41,941 nt of DNA from NCBI GenBank assembly GCA_002238565.1, contig MPMP01000043.1, positions 1 to 41,941 of the forward strand. Direction: 5' to 3'. A program made the position numbers and the translations under genes. Below, piece after piece: positions 7,818 to 17,266 of this stretch; within the stretch, counting starts at the first letter, position 1; each line of letters begins with the position of its first letter. The stretch is from Albidovulum sp. bin36 (lineage in GTDB: Bacteria; Pseudomonadota; Alphaproteobacteria; Rhodobacterales; Rhodobacteraceae). The notes under the pieces are model-generated. The model had not been told where the DNA came from. It saw only the letters and a list, made by a program, of their open reading frames with translations, and searched no databases.

Positions 7818-9278
7818 TCAGGTTGTTGCGCGCAGCCTGATGAGGTCTGCAAGCCTCGGCACGTCGGGAGCACCGGCAACTCCGAGTCGGTTCCTCAGGT
7901 AGTCCCAGAATGACAGGCCGAGCTTCTTGCAAGTTTTCTTCTCTCCGGTACAGGCATCGCGTGCGGCCCGCCCGGCCTCGCTTCGGGTCCCGAATGAGAT
8001 CTTGCGCCGGGTGACATGGTCCCGGATGTCGTTTTCAATCCCGTTTGTGCGGAGCGGTGTCTCCGGATGGTCGAGCACGCGCAACAGTTCGTCCTTGTTC
8101 GCCTTCACCCGTTCGAGCAACCGGTCGAGGCTGGCATAACCGGTACGCATGCCGAAGATCTGGTCGAACCGTGTCTCCATGACACGCTTGCGCCGCGGGT
8201 TGGGGCGTTTCCGGTAGCGGGCAAGGCTGCGGTAGAGCTTCCACATCCTGTCGAGCGCCGGAGCGACCCGTTCATGCTGATACGAGTTGTTTCCGTCCAG
8301 CTTTCTGACATTGCGCTCGGCATGAATCCAGCACAGGGCATGGAGGTCGCCGACATTGAACTGTCCGGCATCGTCGCTCAGGATCACGGTTCCGGCAATG
8401 CGCCCGCCATCGCAGATCGTCCCCCAGAGCGCGCCCTCCGTGGCGCCCTTCACCGGGTTCTTCATCCCGGCAATGCCGAGCGCTTCCAGATGGGCCCGCC
8501 ACTCATCGCTGTCGCTGAAGCGCCGCCGCCCATGGGAGGCGAGACGAACGATCACCGTCCCCGGCAGTTTCCGTTTGCCCATGTAGTCGAGTGCAGCGTC
8601 ATTGACCGTGTAGACCTCCTCGCCCGCACAGAGATATTCAAGGAAATCGAGGCGGCTTTTCGAGCCGCTCGACCGGAAATGGGTGAAGAGTTCGTTGCCG
8701 ATCGCCGTGCAATAACCGTTCTCGGCCTTGTGGCGGGCGCCGGTATCGTCGCCTGGCACTGGTAGTACAACAAGATGACCAATGCCTTGACGACGGGACC
8801 GTACTGTTCGCGTCCCGTCGCCACCTCCGGCGGCAACGGCGCCACATGCCGGCTGCCGTCCGGGAACTCCCAGACCTCGCGTCGGCAGGTGACCTCCTCG
8901 GCATGGAACACGATGTCGCGGACCGCGCCCTTTCCTGCGACCCTTGCCAGCCTCCCCGGACCGGCCCGGCCCCGAAGAGCCCGATGCCGAATTGTCCGCG
9001 TCCTCGTCCTTTGACGACGCCATGCCGCTCGGCTTCATCCGGGGGCGCTTCGGAAGATTCTTCAGCTCCCGGATCTCGTCGCGCAGGAGTATGATCTCCT
9101 CACGGAGTTCGGCAAGTTGCTGCTCCTGTTCGGCAAGTTGTCGGTTCCGCCGTGCAATCTGCCGGTCCAGTTCGGCGAGCCGGTCGAGGGCCAGGGCGAC
9201 CTGCTCCCGAAGCGCGGCGATCCCCACACTTGCCGCAGCACCGGCGCCTGTCCGAATGTCTGTCTGCGAATTATCCAT
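7818..9278 (-). pseudogene. tnpC: IS66 transposase TnpC, frameshifted with an internal deletion
   Basis: The N-terminus (from the ATG at 9278) carries the IS66 leucine-rich coiled coil, with repeated LAELxxQIARRNRQLAEQE-type heptads, then a linker. Near 8930 the reading frame shifts: the expected zinc-finger/beta segment (VRDIVFHAEEVTCRREVWEF, then the VAPLPPEV stretch) is in another frame. At about 8745-8760 the text jumps from ALVILLYYQCQ straight to DDTGARHK, so roughly 50-60 residues that family members have here are missing, and the original frame is regained. Downstream the catalytic core (DDTGARH, SDDAGQFNVG, NGIENDIR) and the C-terminal AKLGLSFWDYL-like end (here KKLGLSFWDYL) are preserved. 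The whole frame stays open for 486 codons, but the product cannot be a normal transposase. The size of the deletion is judged from memory of the family. Confidence 0.8.
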
Positions 9279-9351
9279 GCCCGTTGGAATCACAAGTCAA
9301 TTCCAAAGGGAATCCCCTCATCGGGAAAAACGACCAAACGTCCCGGAATAC

Positions 9352-9394
9352 CCTGTCAGGCCGACTCCAATTCCCGGAAAGATGCCCCTATTAC
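9352..9394 (-). repeat. Right inverted repeat of the IS66 element
   Basis: Reads GTAATAGGGGCATC on the minus strand and shares the central TTTCCGGGAATTGGA with the left end. Six mismatches separate the two ends, at repeat positions 9, 13, 30, 31, 32 and 40. Confidence 0.85.
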
Positions 9395-9402
9395 CATGAA
9401 TC
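9395..9402. repeat. Right target-site duplication of the IS66 element
   Basis: CATGAATC, the partner of CATGATTC at 7747-7754. The ATG in it (9396) is the original PIN toxin start codon, so the insertion regenerated both the antitoxin stop and the toxin start. Confidence 0.8.
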
Positions 9403-9972
9403 TGTATCCCAATCGGTTCACGGCCGTTCTCGATGCCTGCGTTCTCGGCGGGGTGCTCAAGCGCAACATGCTGCTCAGTCTTGCCGAGGCCGGGTTGTTC
9501 CGTCCTCGGTGGAGCAATCGGATTCTCGACTAGGCAGAGAGGGCAATCTCGAAGATTACCAAAGGAAGTGCCAGCACGCGCCAGAAACGCAGAGAAATCG
9601 TGAAGGCGTTGCCTGATGGGCTTATCCCCGGGGTGAGGTCTTCGAGGACGCGCTCGGCGTGCCGGATCCCGGTAATATCCACGCGCTTGAAGCGGCCATC
9701 GAATCGGCCGCTGAATTTTTTGTCACTGATAACGTTAGGCGCTTTCCGGCCGGGGCGCTCGAGCCGCACTCAATAGAGGCCTGTCCCGCCGATGACTTTA
9801 TTGCGAATGTCATCGATCTTCATCCCTCTGAAGCCAATTCCGCACTTGAACTGTTGCGCAAACCCTTCAACAATTCGGCATTGGATGCGGACGCTCTCAT
9901 TTACGGAGCTGGAAAACTGCAGCTGTCGCGGGTTGGCGTCGAAACGGACAAGCATCGCACGTTCCTGTGTAT
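9396..9972 (+). pseudogene. PIN-domain toxin (VapC-like), disrupted
   Basis: From the ATG at 9396 the text reads NRFTAVLDACVLGGVLKRNM, the first acidic motif of a PIN RNase, to ILD at 9530. A TAG (9531-9533) then replaces what is usually a glutamate codon. The same frame continues readable (AERAISKITKGSAST) to about 9631, where the frame shifts, and the rest follows in another frame: GVPDPGNIHALEAAIESAAE, then FFVTDNVRRFPAGALEPHSI and DDFIANVIDLHPSEA. The acidic residues and fold-typical motifs of the family are all there, so the decay is recent relative to family divergence. The normal stop also appears lost, as the frame runs on to 10153. Originally it was coupled to the antitoxin at 7284 by an ATGA overlap; the IS66 insertion separated them. 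It should be inactive as a toxin. Confidence 0.82.
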
Positions 9973-10197
9973 CGACGACTATGAAAAGTGCGGAGAATCG
10001 CCAGAATTTTGCGCTTTTTCGCCGCCTGCGACACTAAGAATTCGCTCAATTGCGCGGACTCATTGTTCTAATCGCATTGCCGCGCCCGGCGGATTAGCCG
10101 AATCTTTCCTTCCAATCCAAATAGAGCGACGGCCGAATTTCGCAACCGATTGACTTTTCGACTCTAGGATGTTCGGACGAGCCGTTATGGTTTCGAA

Positions 10198-10512
10198 TTA
10201 ATCCATGTGGAACTGCAGCGGCAGGAGGAACGGAAAGCTTGTAGAGGCGTCGATGTCGATTTTCATGATCGGCCCCATCCATTCAGCCCAGCGCGCGTTC
10301 ACGGGATCATTCGCAAGGGCCTCTCGAGTCGCCGCCAGATCGTCGGTTTCGAAATAGCCGAATAGCGTCAGCCCATGGCGAAAAATATTGTAGTTCCTAA
10401 TTCCGGCGCTGCGCAGCGCATCTAGCATGTCCGGCCAGATCTCGTCGTGCCGCTTGCGGTATTCTTCTTCGTAACCCGGCCTGACTTCCAGCACCCAAGC
10501 ATATCCCGCCAT
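10198..10512 (-). CDS. rhaM: L-rhamnose mutarotase-like protein
   Basis: A 104-residue protein of the RhaM/RhaU family, which interconverts the alpha and beta anomers of L-rhamnose. The family motif RKRHDEIWPDMLDAL (residues 20-34, with the catalytic-region histidine), YNIFR, a FGYFETDD strand and ARWAEWM near the C-terminus are clear; length equals that of the family. GGAGAG stands just upstream of the ATG. The start overlaps the stop of the isomerase gene in a TGATG, so it is translationally coupled and is the last gene of the sugar operon. The family and the RhaS-like transporter together point to a rhamnose-type 6-deoxysugar. Confidence 0.85.
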   Translation of the reverse strand: MAGYAWVLEVRPGYEEEYRKRHDEIWPDMLDALRSAGIRNYNIFRHGLTLFGYFETDDLAATREALANDPVNARWAEWMGPIMKIDIDASTSFPFLLPLQFHMD

Positions 10513-11339
10513 CAGTCTCTCCTTCCAGCGTTCGACCAGTACCAGAAGGTATCTCGCAAAGCGATGGTTTCGCTCAAGACATCGTCGAAGAGCGTATTCA
10601 TGTAGTCCTGGTGAACGTACTCCAATGCCATGTAGCCCGAATATTCGACTTGTTTCAGGCGCCCGAACTGCGCCGCCATGTTGATCGTGCCCTGAGTCGA
10701 CTTCGCTTGCAGCACGCCGGGCCGGGCCTGCCGCAAATGCATATGGGTGGCCTCTGCCGCGAGGGGGTCGATTTCCTCCTGCCTGTAGCCAAGGCAAACG
10801 AAATGCGCGTAGTCGAGAGTCAGTTTCAATCCGGGAACGGCATCCAGCATGCGGCGGACGTCCGCCGGCGATTCCAGGAGGGAATGGACGTGCGCCTCAA
10901 TCGTCATGCTTGTTCCGTAGCCGTGCGATATCTCGTAAAGCGCGCCGAGAGACTCGGCGGATTCCCTAAAGGCGTCGTCTCGCGATTGCCCGGGATTCAC
11001 GATGCCGGGAAGAACAAAAACCGTCGGGATGCCGGCTACGTCGCAAAATTCCATAACTTTTTCGAAATCTCCGCAGTTTGCGCCCCGGTCGCGCGGCGAA
11101 GCGAGGTTTCGACCGTCAAGGCCTTCGCCGAACAAGTGATAGTAATTGGGAATTGCAATGCCGAGAGTCTTTACGCGCTCCGCCGCGGCGCGAGGATCTG
11201 CGAGGATTTCAGCCTTGTTCAGAGCTGATCTGTAGAACAGGCCAACATCCAATGCTCCGATGCCGAGCGCTTTCGATATAGCCGCCGCCTCCTGCAGAGT
11301 GCAAAGCGGCAGCGACCAGCTTGCAAGCGACAGTTTCAT
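10512..11339 (-). CDS. Sugar phosphate isomerase/epimerase (xylose-isomerase-like TIM barrel)
   Basis: A 275-residue TIM-barrel protein of the AP-endonuclease-2/xylose-isomerase-like family, which contains sugar epimerases, isomerases and inosose dehydratases. Metal-site residues can be followed around the barrel: TIEAHVHSLL (Glu), LTLDYAHF (Asp and His), HMHLRQARPG (His and Arg) and ALEYVHQD (Glu). Length is normal. The ATG at 11339 lies only 1 base after the Gfo/Idh/MocA stop, and the gene is coupled to the mutarotase downstream. Within the operon it probably processes a keto- or inososugar formed by the preceding dehydrogenase (inference). It is not a canonical RhaA rhamnose isomerase. Confidence 0.85.
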   Translation of the reverse strand: MKLSLASWSLPLCTLQEAAAISKALGIGALDVGLFYRSALNKAEILADPRAAAERVKTLGIAIPNYYHLFGEGLDGRNLASPRDRGANCGDFEKVMEFCDVAGIPTVFVLPGIVNPGQSRDDAFRESAESLGALYEISHGYGTSMTIEAHVHSLLESPADVRRMLDAVPGLKLTLDYAHFVCLGYRQEEIDPLAAEATHMHLRQARPGVLQAKSTQGTINMAAQFGRLKQVEYSGYMALEYVHQDYMNTLFDDVLSETIALRDTFWYWSNAGRRD

Positions 11340-11340
11340 T

Positions 11341-12387
11341 CTACGCGCCTACTCTTTCCAGCCTGCCGCTGCTCATTGACCGATAGATCGCTTCAAGGAT
11401 TTCGACGACAATCTTTCCGTTTTCGCCGTCCGACTCGTTGGCCGCGGATTCACCGGCGCATATTTCGATAAACCGGCCCATCGGCAGGGTTCCGTCGTAC
11501 GCGCCGTCGCCGGGAGCGATAGGCACGACCTGGTCCGCTCCATCGTTGCGGCGAACTTCCAATCTTTCCCTCTCCACGTCGAACAGCAGCATGCCTTCGG
11601 AACCGTACAGGCGGATGTCCAGCTGGTACCCGCAGTGCTTCGGCACGGTCGAGGCTCCCGATAGCGACAGCGTCGCGCCGTTGGCCATCCTCGCAGCGGC
11701 CGCATCGAAGTAATCGACGCCGGTGGGCGACTTGGCGGCGAGGCAAAATGCGGAGTCCGCTCTCAAGCCCGTTACGCGAACCACCCAGGCGAGCGAATGC
11801 GACATTTGCCCCCAGCCGAATCCGCCGGCTTTCTCGGGGTCGGCCCAAGTCGAGGGCGGCGGCCTGAATAAATGGTCCGCCGTTTCGAGCATGGGCTCGC
11901 CGGCGAAAAGGTCGCCCAGCGCCGCCGCCATGACGCAGACGACATGCCTGACCTCGCCGATCGCGCCGCCCGCGACAAGATCAGCGGCGTTCCTGGTGAA
12001 GTAGCTGAAATTCCATCCGCACGGCACCATGACCTGCTTGCCCGCGGCGGCCGCGGCGTCGACGATCGCGCGGGCGTCCGCCCCGGATGTCGCCATCGGT
12101 TTTTCAACCATCGCGTGGCATCCCGCTTCCAGCGACGGAATTGCGACTTTGGCGTGCTCCGTATGCGGCGTTGCTACAACGACGCCATCGAGATCCTGCT
12201 CGGCCAGCATTCGCCGAAAGTCGGTATATCGCGCCTGAATTCCAAATTTTCCGCAGACAGTGTCAAGCCGGGCGCTGTCAAGGTCGGCGACCGCCACGAC
12301 TTCGGCTTTCGGATTCGCAAGCGCCACTGGAATGTGCGTCGTCGTCGCCCACCATCCCGTGCCGATAACGCCGATTCTTGCCGCCAT
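11341..12387 (-). CDS. Gfo/Idh/MocA family dehydrogenase
   Basis: A 348-residue NAD(P)-dependent sugar or inositol dehydrogenase. The N-terminal Rossmann motif is GVIGTGWWATTTHIP, followed by VVATPHTEHAKVA and the family hallmark MVEKPMATS with its catalytic-region lysine. The C-terminal half is the alpha/beta domain that carries the substrate (GFGWGQMSHSLAW, with the conserved His). GGAG lies 7-8 bases before the ATG. It follows the ABC importer by 193 bp on the same strand and precedes the isomerase by one base, so it most likely oxidises the imported sugar or a derivative. Exact substrate not determinable. Confidence 0.92.
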   Translation of the reverse strand: MAARIGVIGTGWWATTTHIPVALANPKAEVVAVADLDSARLDTVCGKFGIQARYTDFRRMLAEQDLDGVVVATPHTEHAKVAIPSLEAGCHAMVEKPMATSGADARAIVDAAAAAGKQVMVPCGWNFSYFTRNAADLVAGGAIGEVRHVVCVMAAALGDLFAGEPMLETADHLFRPPPSTWADPEKAGGFGWGQMSHSLAWVVRVTGLRADSAFCLAAKSPTGVDYFDAAAARMANGATLSLSGASTVPKHCGYQLDIRLYGSEGMLLFDVERERLEVRRNDGADQVVPIAPGDGAYDGTLPMGRFIEICAGESAANESDGENGKIVVEILEAIYRSMSSGRLERVGA

Positions 12388-12580
12388 CGCAATTCTCCTT
12401 CCCGTTTTTAAAGCCGCGATCGTCTTCTAGCTCGACCGGGTTCGCTTCAGCCCCCCCGCGACGCAATTTCCGGCGCGCGCCGATCGGCCGCTGGCCGCGC
12501 AGGCGGCGAATGGCGGCATCAGGCGCGATTGCTGCGATTTCCCGATATCGATCATCCCGATTGAAGAATTGTCGCGCGGA

Positions 12581-13594
12581 TTAACTTTTAGCGGAAGCGC
12601 GAGATTCGCGAAACTGCCGAATCATGCCGCGCATGTTCGGCAATAGCACCGACAGTATTAGCAGAACGCCGATCACGCCGGTCTGAAGATGATGGGTAAT
12701 GTTCGCAAGGGCCATGCCGTTGCGCAGATTCAGAACGATCAGCATCGCGAATACGGCTCCGAATAGGGTGCCTCTTCCGCCGAAAATGCTGATGCCGCCA
12801 AGCAGGACCATCGTGATTATGTCCAGTTCGAAGCCAAGGGCGACATCTCCCCGAACAGCGCCGACGCGGGCGGCGAAAAGAATGCCGGCCAGCGCCGAAA
12901 TCGTCCCTGACGCAATAAACAAAGTCGCCTTGATGCGATTGACGGCCACGCCGGAATAGACGGCCATCTCCTTGTTGTTGCCGATCATATAGACGTAGCG
13001 GCCGAACCCCGTAAAATGCAGAACGACGATAAAAAACACCAGAAGCGCGAAAAATATCAGCAGCGCCAATGGGAACGGCCCGATCAAGGGCTGCTGGCCA
13101 AGAGCATCGAACCACTCCGGAAAATCCGTTATTCCCCGGTCCTCGACAAGCACCCTGGCGAGTCCCCGGAAGCCGATCAGCATCGCGAGAGTTACGACAA
13201 GCGACGGCAGGCCCATCACGGTTATGAAAAACGCGTTGAAGGAGCCGCCGAGCGCTCCGATCAGGATTACGATGGGCACGGCAAGCCCGATAGGAACATC
13301 GTGATGGAACAGCCAGCCGAAAGCGCAGGCGGCCAGTCCCATCATCGACGCTACCGACAAGTCGATTTCCGCATTGATAATGATCAGCGTCATTATTAGC
13401 GCGACAATGATTTTCTCGATGGAAAGCTGGAAAAGATTTATCTGGTTGTTGACCGTCAGAAATACGTCCGACATGCTGGCGTTGGCGATGATCGTAACCA
13501 GAAGCACGGCCAGAAGAAATCCTTCCCAGTCGGTAAGATGGCCGACCGCCTTTTGAAGCGGACTTTTCGCGACTCCCGTTTCCGCGATATTCAT
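12581..13594 (-). CDS. rhaQ: Sugar ABC transporter permease (RbsC/RhaQ-like)
   Basis: A 337-residue inner-membrane permease of the CUT2 class. About nine hydrophobic segments are seen; the family features [15 protein letters not shown] and the C-terminal [23 protein letters not shown] are clear. The ATG at 13594 overlaps the stop of the other permease (ATGA) and is chosen over an upstream in-frame start at 13660 that has no membrane or signal character. Together with the next gene it forms a heterodimeric channel, as in rhizobial RhaP/RhaQ; the gene order S-T-P-Q-mutarotase is the basis for the symbol. Confidence 0.9.
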   Translation of the reverse strand: MNIAETGVAKSPLQKAVGHLTDWEGFLLAVLLVTIIANASMSDVFLTVNNQINLFQLSIEKIIVALIMTLIIINAEIDLSVASMMGLAACAFGWLFHHDVPIGLAVPIVILIGALGGSFNAFFITVMGLPSLVVTLAMLIGFRGLARVLVEDRGITDFPEWFDALGQQPLIGPFPLALLIFFALLVFFIVVLHFTGFGRYVYMIGNNKEMAVYSGVAVNRIKATLFIASGTISALAGILFAARVGAVRGDVALGFELDIITMVLLGGISIFGGRGTLFGAVFAMLIVLNLRNGMALANITHHLQTGVIGVLLILSVLLPNMRGMIRQFRESRASAKS

Positions 13595-14646
13595 TCGCCC
13601 TTCGCCTTTCCTTCGGCCGACAGCCGAGCCTGCAGTTTTTCCCGGCGCGCATACCGCCATGCAAAAAGCCTTCGCATAAAGACGCTGTCGATCGCGACGG
13701 CCGCGAGAATCAGGAAACCGAGAATGGCTTCGCGCCAGAATTCGCTCATGTACTGGAGGCGGACCAGGCTCGCGTCGAGAAGCCCGACGAGAATGGCGCC
13801 GAGCATGGCGCCGATGACCGTGCCCGACCCTCCGAAAATATTGACTCCGCCCACGACGACCGCCGCCACGGATTTAAGCTCGAAGCCCAAGCCCGCGACG
13901 ACCGTAATATTGCCGAATCGCGAGAGAAACATGAAGCCGGCGAGACCGGAAAGCGCTCCGCAAGCTATGAAGGCGAGGAATACGATTCGGCGGGAATCAA
14001 TGCCCGCGACAACCGCGGCTTCGGGATTGGACCCAACCGCATAGAATTTACGTCCGATTCGAAGGCGAGTTACCGCCAAATGGACCACGACGACCACGAT
14101 CACGGCCACAGCGAATGTCAGTCTTATGTCCAGATTGCCGATGCTGAAAAGGTTTGTGCGCGGAAGCGACAAGATCCATTCGGGAAGATCGGCCGTAATG
14201 ATGGATTTCGCGCCGGAATACTCCACCAGAAACGTCCTGAACAGGGCCAGCGTGCCGAGCGTAACGATGATGGCGGGAATTCTCGCATAGGCGACGAAAA
14301 AGCCGTTGAACGCTCCGAATGCCGCGCCCGTCAATACGGCCGCGCCGATGGCGAATGCCGGATTCAAGTCGGGAAACCGCGTGACCACGCCGCCGACCGC
14401 GTATGCCGTGAACCCGACGATCGATCCCACCGACAGGTCGATATTCCGCGTCAGGACGACTAGAGCCTGCCCCGTCGCGATAAGCGCCATGATCGCGACG
14501 CTGGTGGAAACCCTGTTGAACATTCTAGTGCTGTAGTAGCGATCGATCTGGGTCCCGAAAAACAGGATCACCAGCACCATCACTGCGAGCAGCGCCAGCA
14601 GGCGCAGCGCCTGGGGGCTCAGATCGGCGATGCTCCAGCGGTTCAA
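13591..14646 (-). CDS. rhaP: Sugar ABC transporter permease (RbsC/RhaP-like)
   Basis: A 351-residue CUT2 permease with about ten hydrophobic segments. The family signatures are [18 protein letters not shown] in the first half and [20 protein letters not shown] in the second. It resembles, but is clearly diverged from, the other permease, as expected for a heteromeric channel. The start overlaps the ATPase stop by 4 bases (ATGA) and its stop overlaps the next start by 4 bases, so translation of three subunits is coupled. Confidence 0.9.
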   Translation of the reverse strand: MNRWSIADLSPQALRLLALLAVMVLVILFFGTQIDRYYSTRMFNRVSTSVAIMALIATGQALVVLTRNIDLSVGSIVGFTAYAVGGVVTRFPDLNPAFAIGAAVLTGAAFGAFNGFFVAYARIPAIIVTLGTLALFRTFLVEYSGAKSIITADLPEWILSLPRTNLFSIGNLDIRLTFAVAVIVVVVVHLAVTRLRIGRKFYAVGSNPEAAVVAGIDSRRIVFLAFIACGALSGLAGFMFLSRFGNITVVAGLGFELKSVAAVVVGGVNIFGGSGTVIGAMLGAILVGLLDASLVRLQYMSEFWREAILGFLILAAVAIDSVFMRRLFAWRYARREKLQARLSAEGKAKGE

Positions 14647-16151
14647 GCGCTTGCCTCGTTCGCCGACTGGCCCGTTGCAAGCCGGATGATGGCTTCCTGA
14701 GTTGCGGTCTCCCCGTCGAAAATGCCCATTTGCCGGCCTTCGCGCATGACGACGATCCGGTCCGCAAGAGCCAGAACTTCCGGAAGATCGGAGGAGATCA
14801 CGATGATCGCGACCCCGGATTTGGCCAGGTCGTGAATTATGCTATGCACCTCGGCCTTCGCGCCGACGTCGATGCCCCGCGTGGGCTCGTCGAAAATTAG
14901 AATCCGGGGATCTGCATCCAGCCACTTCGCGAGCATGACCTTCTGCTGGTTGCCGCCGGAAAGATCTCCGACCTCCCTGTCGACGTCCGGCGTTCTGATA
15001 TTCAGGCGCTTGCGGTACTTCAGAGCCGTCTCGATTTCGCTGCTGCGATTCAGGATTCCGATTTTCGACATGTATTTGCGAAGCGTCGCGAGCGTGGCGT
15101 TGGCCACTACCGGCATCGTCATCGCGAGGCCGAGTTTCCGCCGGTCCTCCGATACGTAGGCAATTCCGAGCTTCATCGCATCATTCGCCGATCGAATGCT
15201 CGCTTTACGGGATCCGACGAAGATGCCTCCGGAATCGGCGGGAGCTACGCCGAAAATCGACAGCGCGACATCCGTGCGCCGAGCCCCGACGAGCCCTGCG
15301 AAGCAAAGCACCTCGCCTTCCTTCACATCGAAGGAGATCGACGAAAACACGCCGTCGAGCGTCAAGTCGCGCACATCCAGCGCGACTTCGTCGCGCCTTT
15401 GGGTGCCGCTTCTGGCGAAAAATTCGCTTGCGTCGCGACCGACCATTTCGGAAATCAGCCCGTCGGCGGTTACGTCGCCGATCAGGCGGGTTGAGATCAG
15501 CCGCCCGTCCCGTAAAACCGTGACCCTGTCTGCGACCTCGAATACTTCTTCGAGCCTGTGGCTGATGAATATTATCGCCACGCCTTCCGCGCGGAGCGTC
15601 CGGGCGATGGCCATGAGCTTTTCGACCTCGTGCGCCGAAAGCGACGATGTCGGCTCGTCCATTATGAGCACCTTGACATTCAGCGAAAGAGCTCTGGCGA
15701 TTTCAACCGTCTGCTGCTCGGCGAGCGTCAGGCCGTTCGCGCTCCGGTCCTCGTCGAGAGCAACCCCGAGCCGGGCGATGAGCTTGCGCGCGTCCTCGTA
15801 GGTTCTTCGCCAATTCATGAACATGCCGAGGCCCTGGTGGCTCAGGAATATATTCTCCGCGACATCCAGATCCGGGAACACCATCGGCTCCTGGTAGATG
15901 GCGGCGACCCCCCGCGTCTGCGCTTCGGCCGTGCCATGGAAGTCAACCCGCTCCCCATGCATGATCATTTCGCCGGAACTAGGCTGGTATACGCCGGTCA
16001 TGATCTTGATCATGGTCGACTTGCCGGCGCCGTTTTCGCCCACGACGGCATGAATCTCGCCGGGGTGAATTTCCAGGGAAAAATCCTTGAGCGCCTCCGT
16101 CATGCCGAAATTCTTCGACATGCCCCGCAATTCCAGGATCGGCTGCGCCAT
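14643..16151 (-). CDS. rhaT: Sugar ABC transporter ATP-binding protein (RbsA/RhaT-like)
   Basis: A 502-residue double-domain ATPase of the CUT2 class. The first domain has a full Walker A (GENGAGKST at about 37-45), Q-loop [10 protein letters not shown], a degenerate signature [13 protein letters not shown], Walker [11 protein letters not shown] and switch His in FISHRLEE. The second domain has a degenerate Walker A ([10 protein letters not shown]) but an intact [15 protein letters not shown] signature and [10 protein letters not shown]; this asymmetry is normal for RbsA/MglA. It powers the importer formed by the two following permeases. It is separated from the binding-protein gene by 71 bp holding a strong hairpin. 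Confidence 0.94.
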   Translation of the reverse strand: MAQPILELRGMSKNFGMTEALKDFSLEIHPGEIHAVVGENGAGKSTMIKIMTGVYQPSSGEMIMHGERVDFHGTAEAQTRGVAAIYQEPMVFPDLDVAENIFLSHQGLGMFMNWRRTYEDARKLIARLGVALDEDRSANGLTLAEQQTVEIARALSLNVKVLIMDEPTSSLSAHEVEKLMAIARTLRAEGVAIIFISHRLEEVFEVADRVTVLRDGRLISTRLIGDVTADGLISEMVGRDASEFFARSGTQRRDEVALDVRDLTLDGVFSSISFDVKEGEVLCFAGLVGARRTDVALSIFGVAPADSGGIFVGSRKASIRSANDAMKLGIAYVSEDRRKLGLAMTMPVVANATLATLRKYMSKIGILNRSSEIETALKYRKRLNIRTPDVDREVGDLSGGNQQKVMLAKWLDADPRILIFDEPTRGIDVGAKAEVHSIIHDLAKSGVAIIVISSDLPEVLALADRIVVMREGRQMGIFDGETATQEAIIRLATGQSANEASA

Positions 16152-16180
16152 CCGTGAATTCTAAGCTTGCGGTAGAATCG

Positions 16181-16206
16181 CCCCGCCGGGGAACTTCCCG
16201 GCGGGG
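16181..16206 (-). terminator. Intercistronic hairpin between binding protein and ATPase genes
   Basis: CCCCGCCGGG (16181-16190) and CCCGGCGGGG (16197-16206) form a perfect 10-bp GC-only stem with a 6-nt loop. It lies 16 bp past the binding-protein stop and has no U-tract, so partial termination or protection of the upstream mRNA 3' end is likely; either would give more binding protein than membrane subunits. Confidence 0.65.
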
Positions 16207-16222
16207 AATACCAATATGTCGC

Positions 16223-17266
16223 CTATTCAGCGGCGGCGGCTTCGATATTGCTCGCGTTGTAGACCGTGAACGGCCCCATGAGAACGCGAAGGCCGTTTTC
16301 GCGGGTGGGATCTTTTTCGATCGTATATTCGCCCATGCGGCCAGCGACGAAGGATTCTCCGATTTCGCCTTTAATCTGTCCGGTCGCCATCAGATACGCG
16401 GTGTAGTAGGTCAGATAACCGAGGTCGACGAAACTCCAAAGCGCGAATTCGGTGGCGCATCCGTTCAGCGTGTAGCTAAGCATTTCGGAGGGAAGGCCGA
16501 GGCCTGAAACTGCGACCTCGTCGCAGAGCCCTTCGTCCTGCATGGCTTTGGACGCGGCCTGGATTCCGACCGTCGTCGGCGCCATGATCACGCCCAGGTC
16601 GGGATATTTGTCGACCAGCGCAAGCGCCCGATCATAGCTCTTTTCGGACTGGTCGTCGCCATAGACGATGTCGACCAGTTCGATTCCGCTGAACATGTCG
16701 GCTTTGAGGGCGTCCTGCATCGCGGCGATCCAGGAATTCTGGTTTGCCGCGTCGGGCGTAGCCGACAGTACCGCCATTTGTCCTTCGCCGCCAAGTATCG
16801 AATGGGCCATTTCAGCCATGACTTCGCCTATCGAAGCGAAATCGACCTGCGCAACGAATACATCCTCCGCCTCTCCGGAAGGAATCGGCGAATCCCAGGT
16901 GACGACCTTGGCGCCCGCATCCTTGGCGGCCTGCGCGGCAGGAACGATCTGATCGCCGGAGTTGTTCGAAATCATAACGGCATCCCTGCTCTGCGTCGCC
17001 GCGGTAGTTACGATTTCAATTTGCCCGGCAACGCTGTTTTCCGGGGTAGGTCCAACGAAAAGCAGTTCGCCCGGGTTCTCCAATTCCGCATGCGCCTCCT
17101 GTGCGCCGGTATTGGCCTGGTCGAAAACCAGGATTCCCAGGAATTTGGGCAGCAGAACCATGTCGGCCTTCATACCCTTTTGCGCCATGACCGCATCCGC
17201 GGCGGCGCCGGTAGCGCATCCCGCCGACACGAGCGCGGCGATACATAGCTTACTCACATTGTTCAT
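16223..17266 (-). CDS. rhaS: Sugar ABC transporter substrate-binding protein (RhaS-like)
   Basis: A 347-residue periplasmic binding protein of the CUT2 class (rhamnose/autoinducer-2 type). A signal peptide covers about residues 1-24. The mature part starts with the family strand [49 protein letters not shown] marks the first-lobe crossover. The ATG at 17266 is preferred to the one at 17272, because AAGGAG is immediately adjacent to the latter but 6 bases from the former. It is the first gene of the operon running to the mutarotase. Rhamnose or another 6-deoxyhexose is the most likely ligand by family resemblance and operon company, not proven. Confidence 0.9.
   Translation of the reverse strand: MNNVSKLCIAALVSAGCATGAAADAVMAQKGMKADMVLLPKFLGILVFDQANTGAQEAHAELENPGELLFVGPTPENSVAGQIEIVTTAATQSRDAVMISNNSGDQIVPAAQAAKDAGAKVVTWDSPIPSGEAEDVFVAQVDFASIGEVMAEMAHSILGGEGQMAVLSATPDAANQNSWIAAMQDALKADMFSGIELVDIVYGDDQSEKSYDRALALVDKYPDLGVIMAPTTVGIQAASKAMQDEGLCDEVAVSGLGLPSEMLSYTLNGCATEFALWSFVDLGYLTYYTAYLMATGQIKGEIGESFVAGRMGEYTIEKDPTRENGLRVLMGPFTVYNASNIEAAAAE

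Larger units (their letters stand above)
7755..9394 (-). mobile_element. IS66-family insertion sequence, ISBst12-like, decayed
   Basis: A 1640-bp element bounded by imperfect inverted repeats and an 8-bp target duplication. The single transposase frame (tnpC only, no tnpA/tnpB) and the size match the ISBst12 subgroup of IS66. It interrupts a toxin-antitoxin operon exactly at its overlapping stop/start. Differences between the ends, a mismatch in the target repeat, and a broken transposase show that it is an old, immobile copy. Confidence 0.88.

Noticed and set aside
8016..8765. 249-codon plus-strand open frame
   Set aside because: It is antisense to the IS66 transposase, whose minus-strand motifs are clear; the plus-strand translation has no domain.
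13016..13399. Highly charged 127-codon frame within the permease gene
   Set aside because: Antisense shadow of membrane helices; composition is typical of reverse-complement hydrophobic codons.
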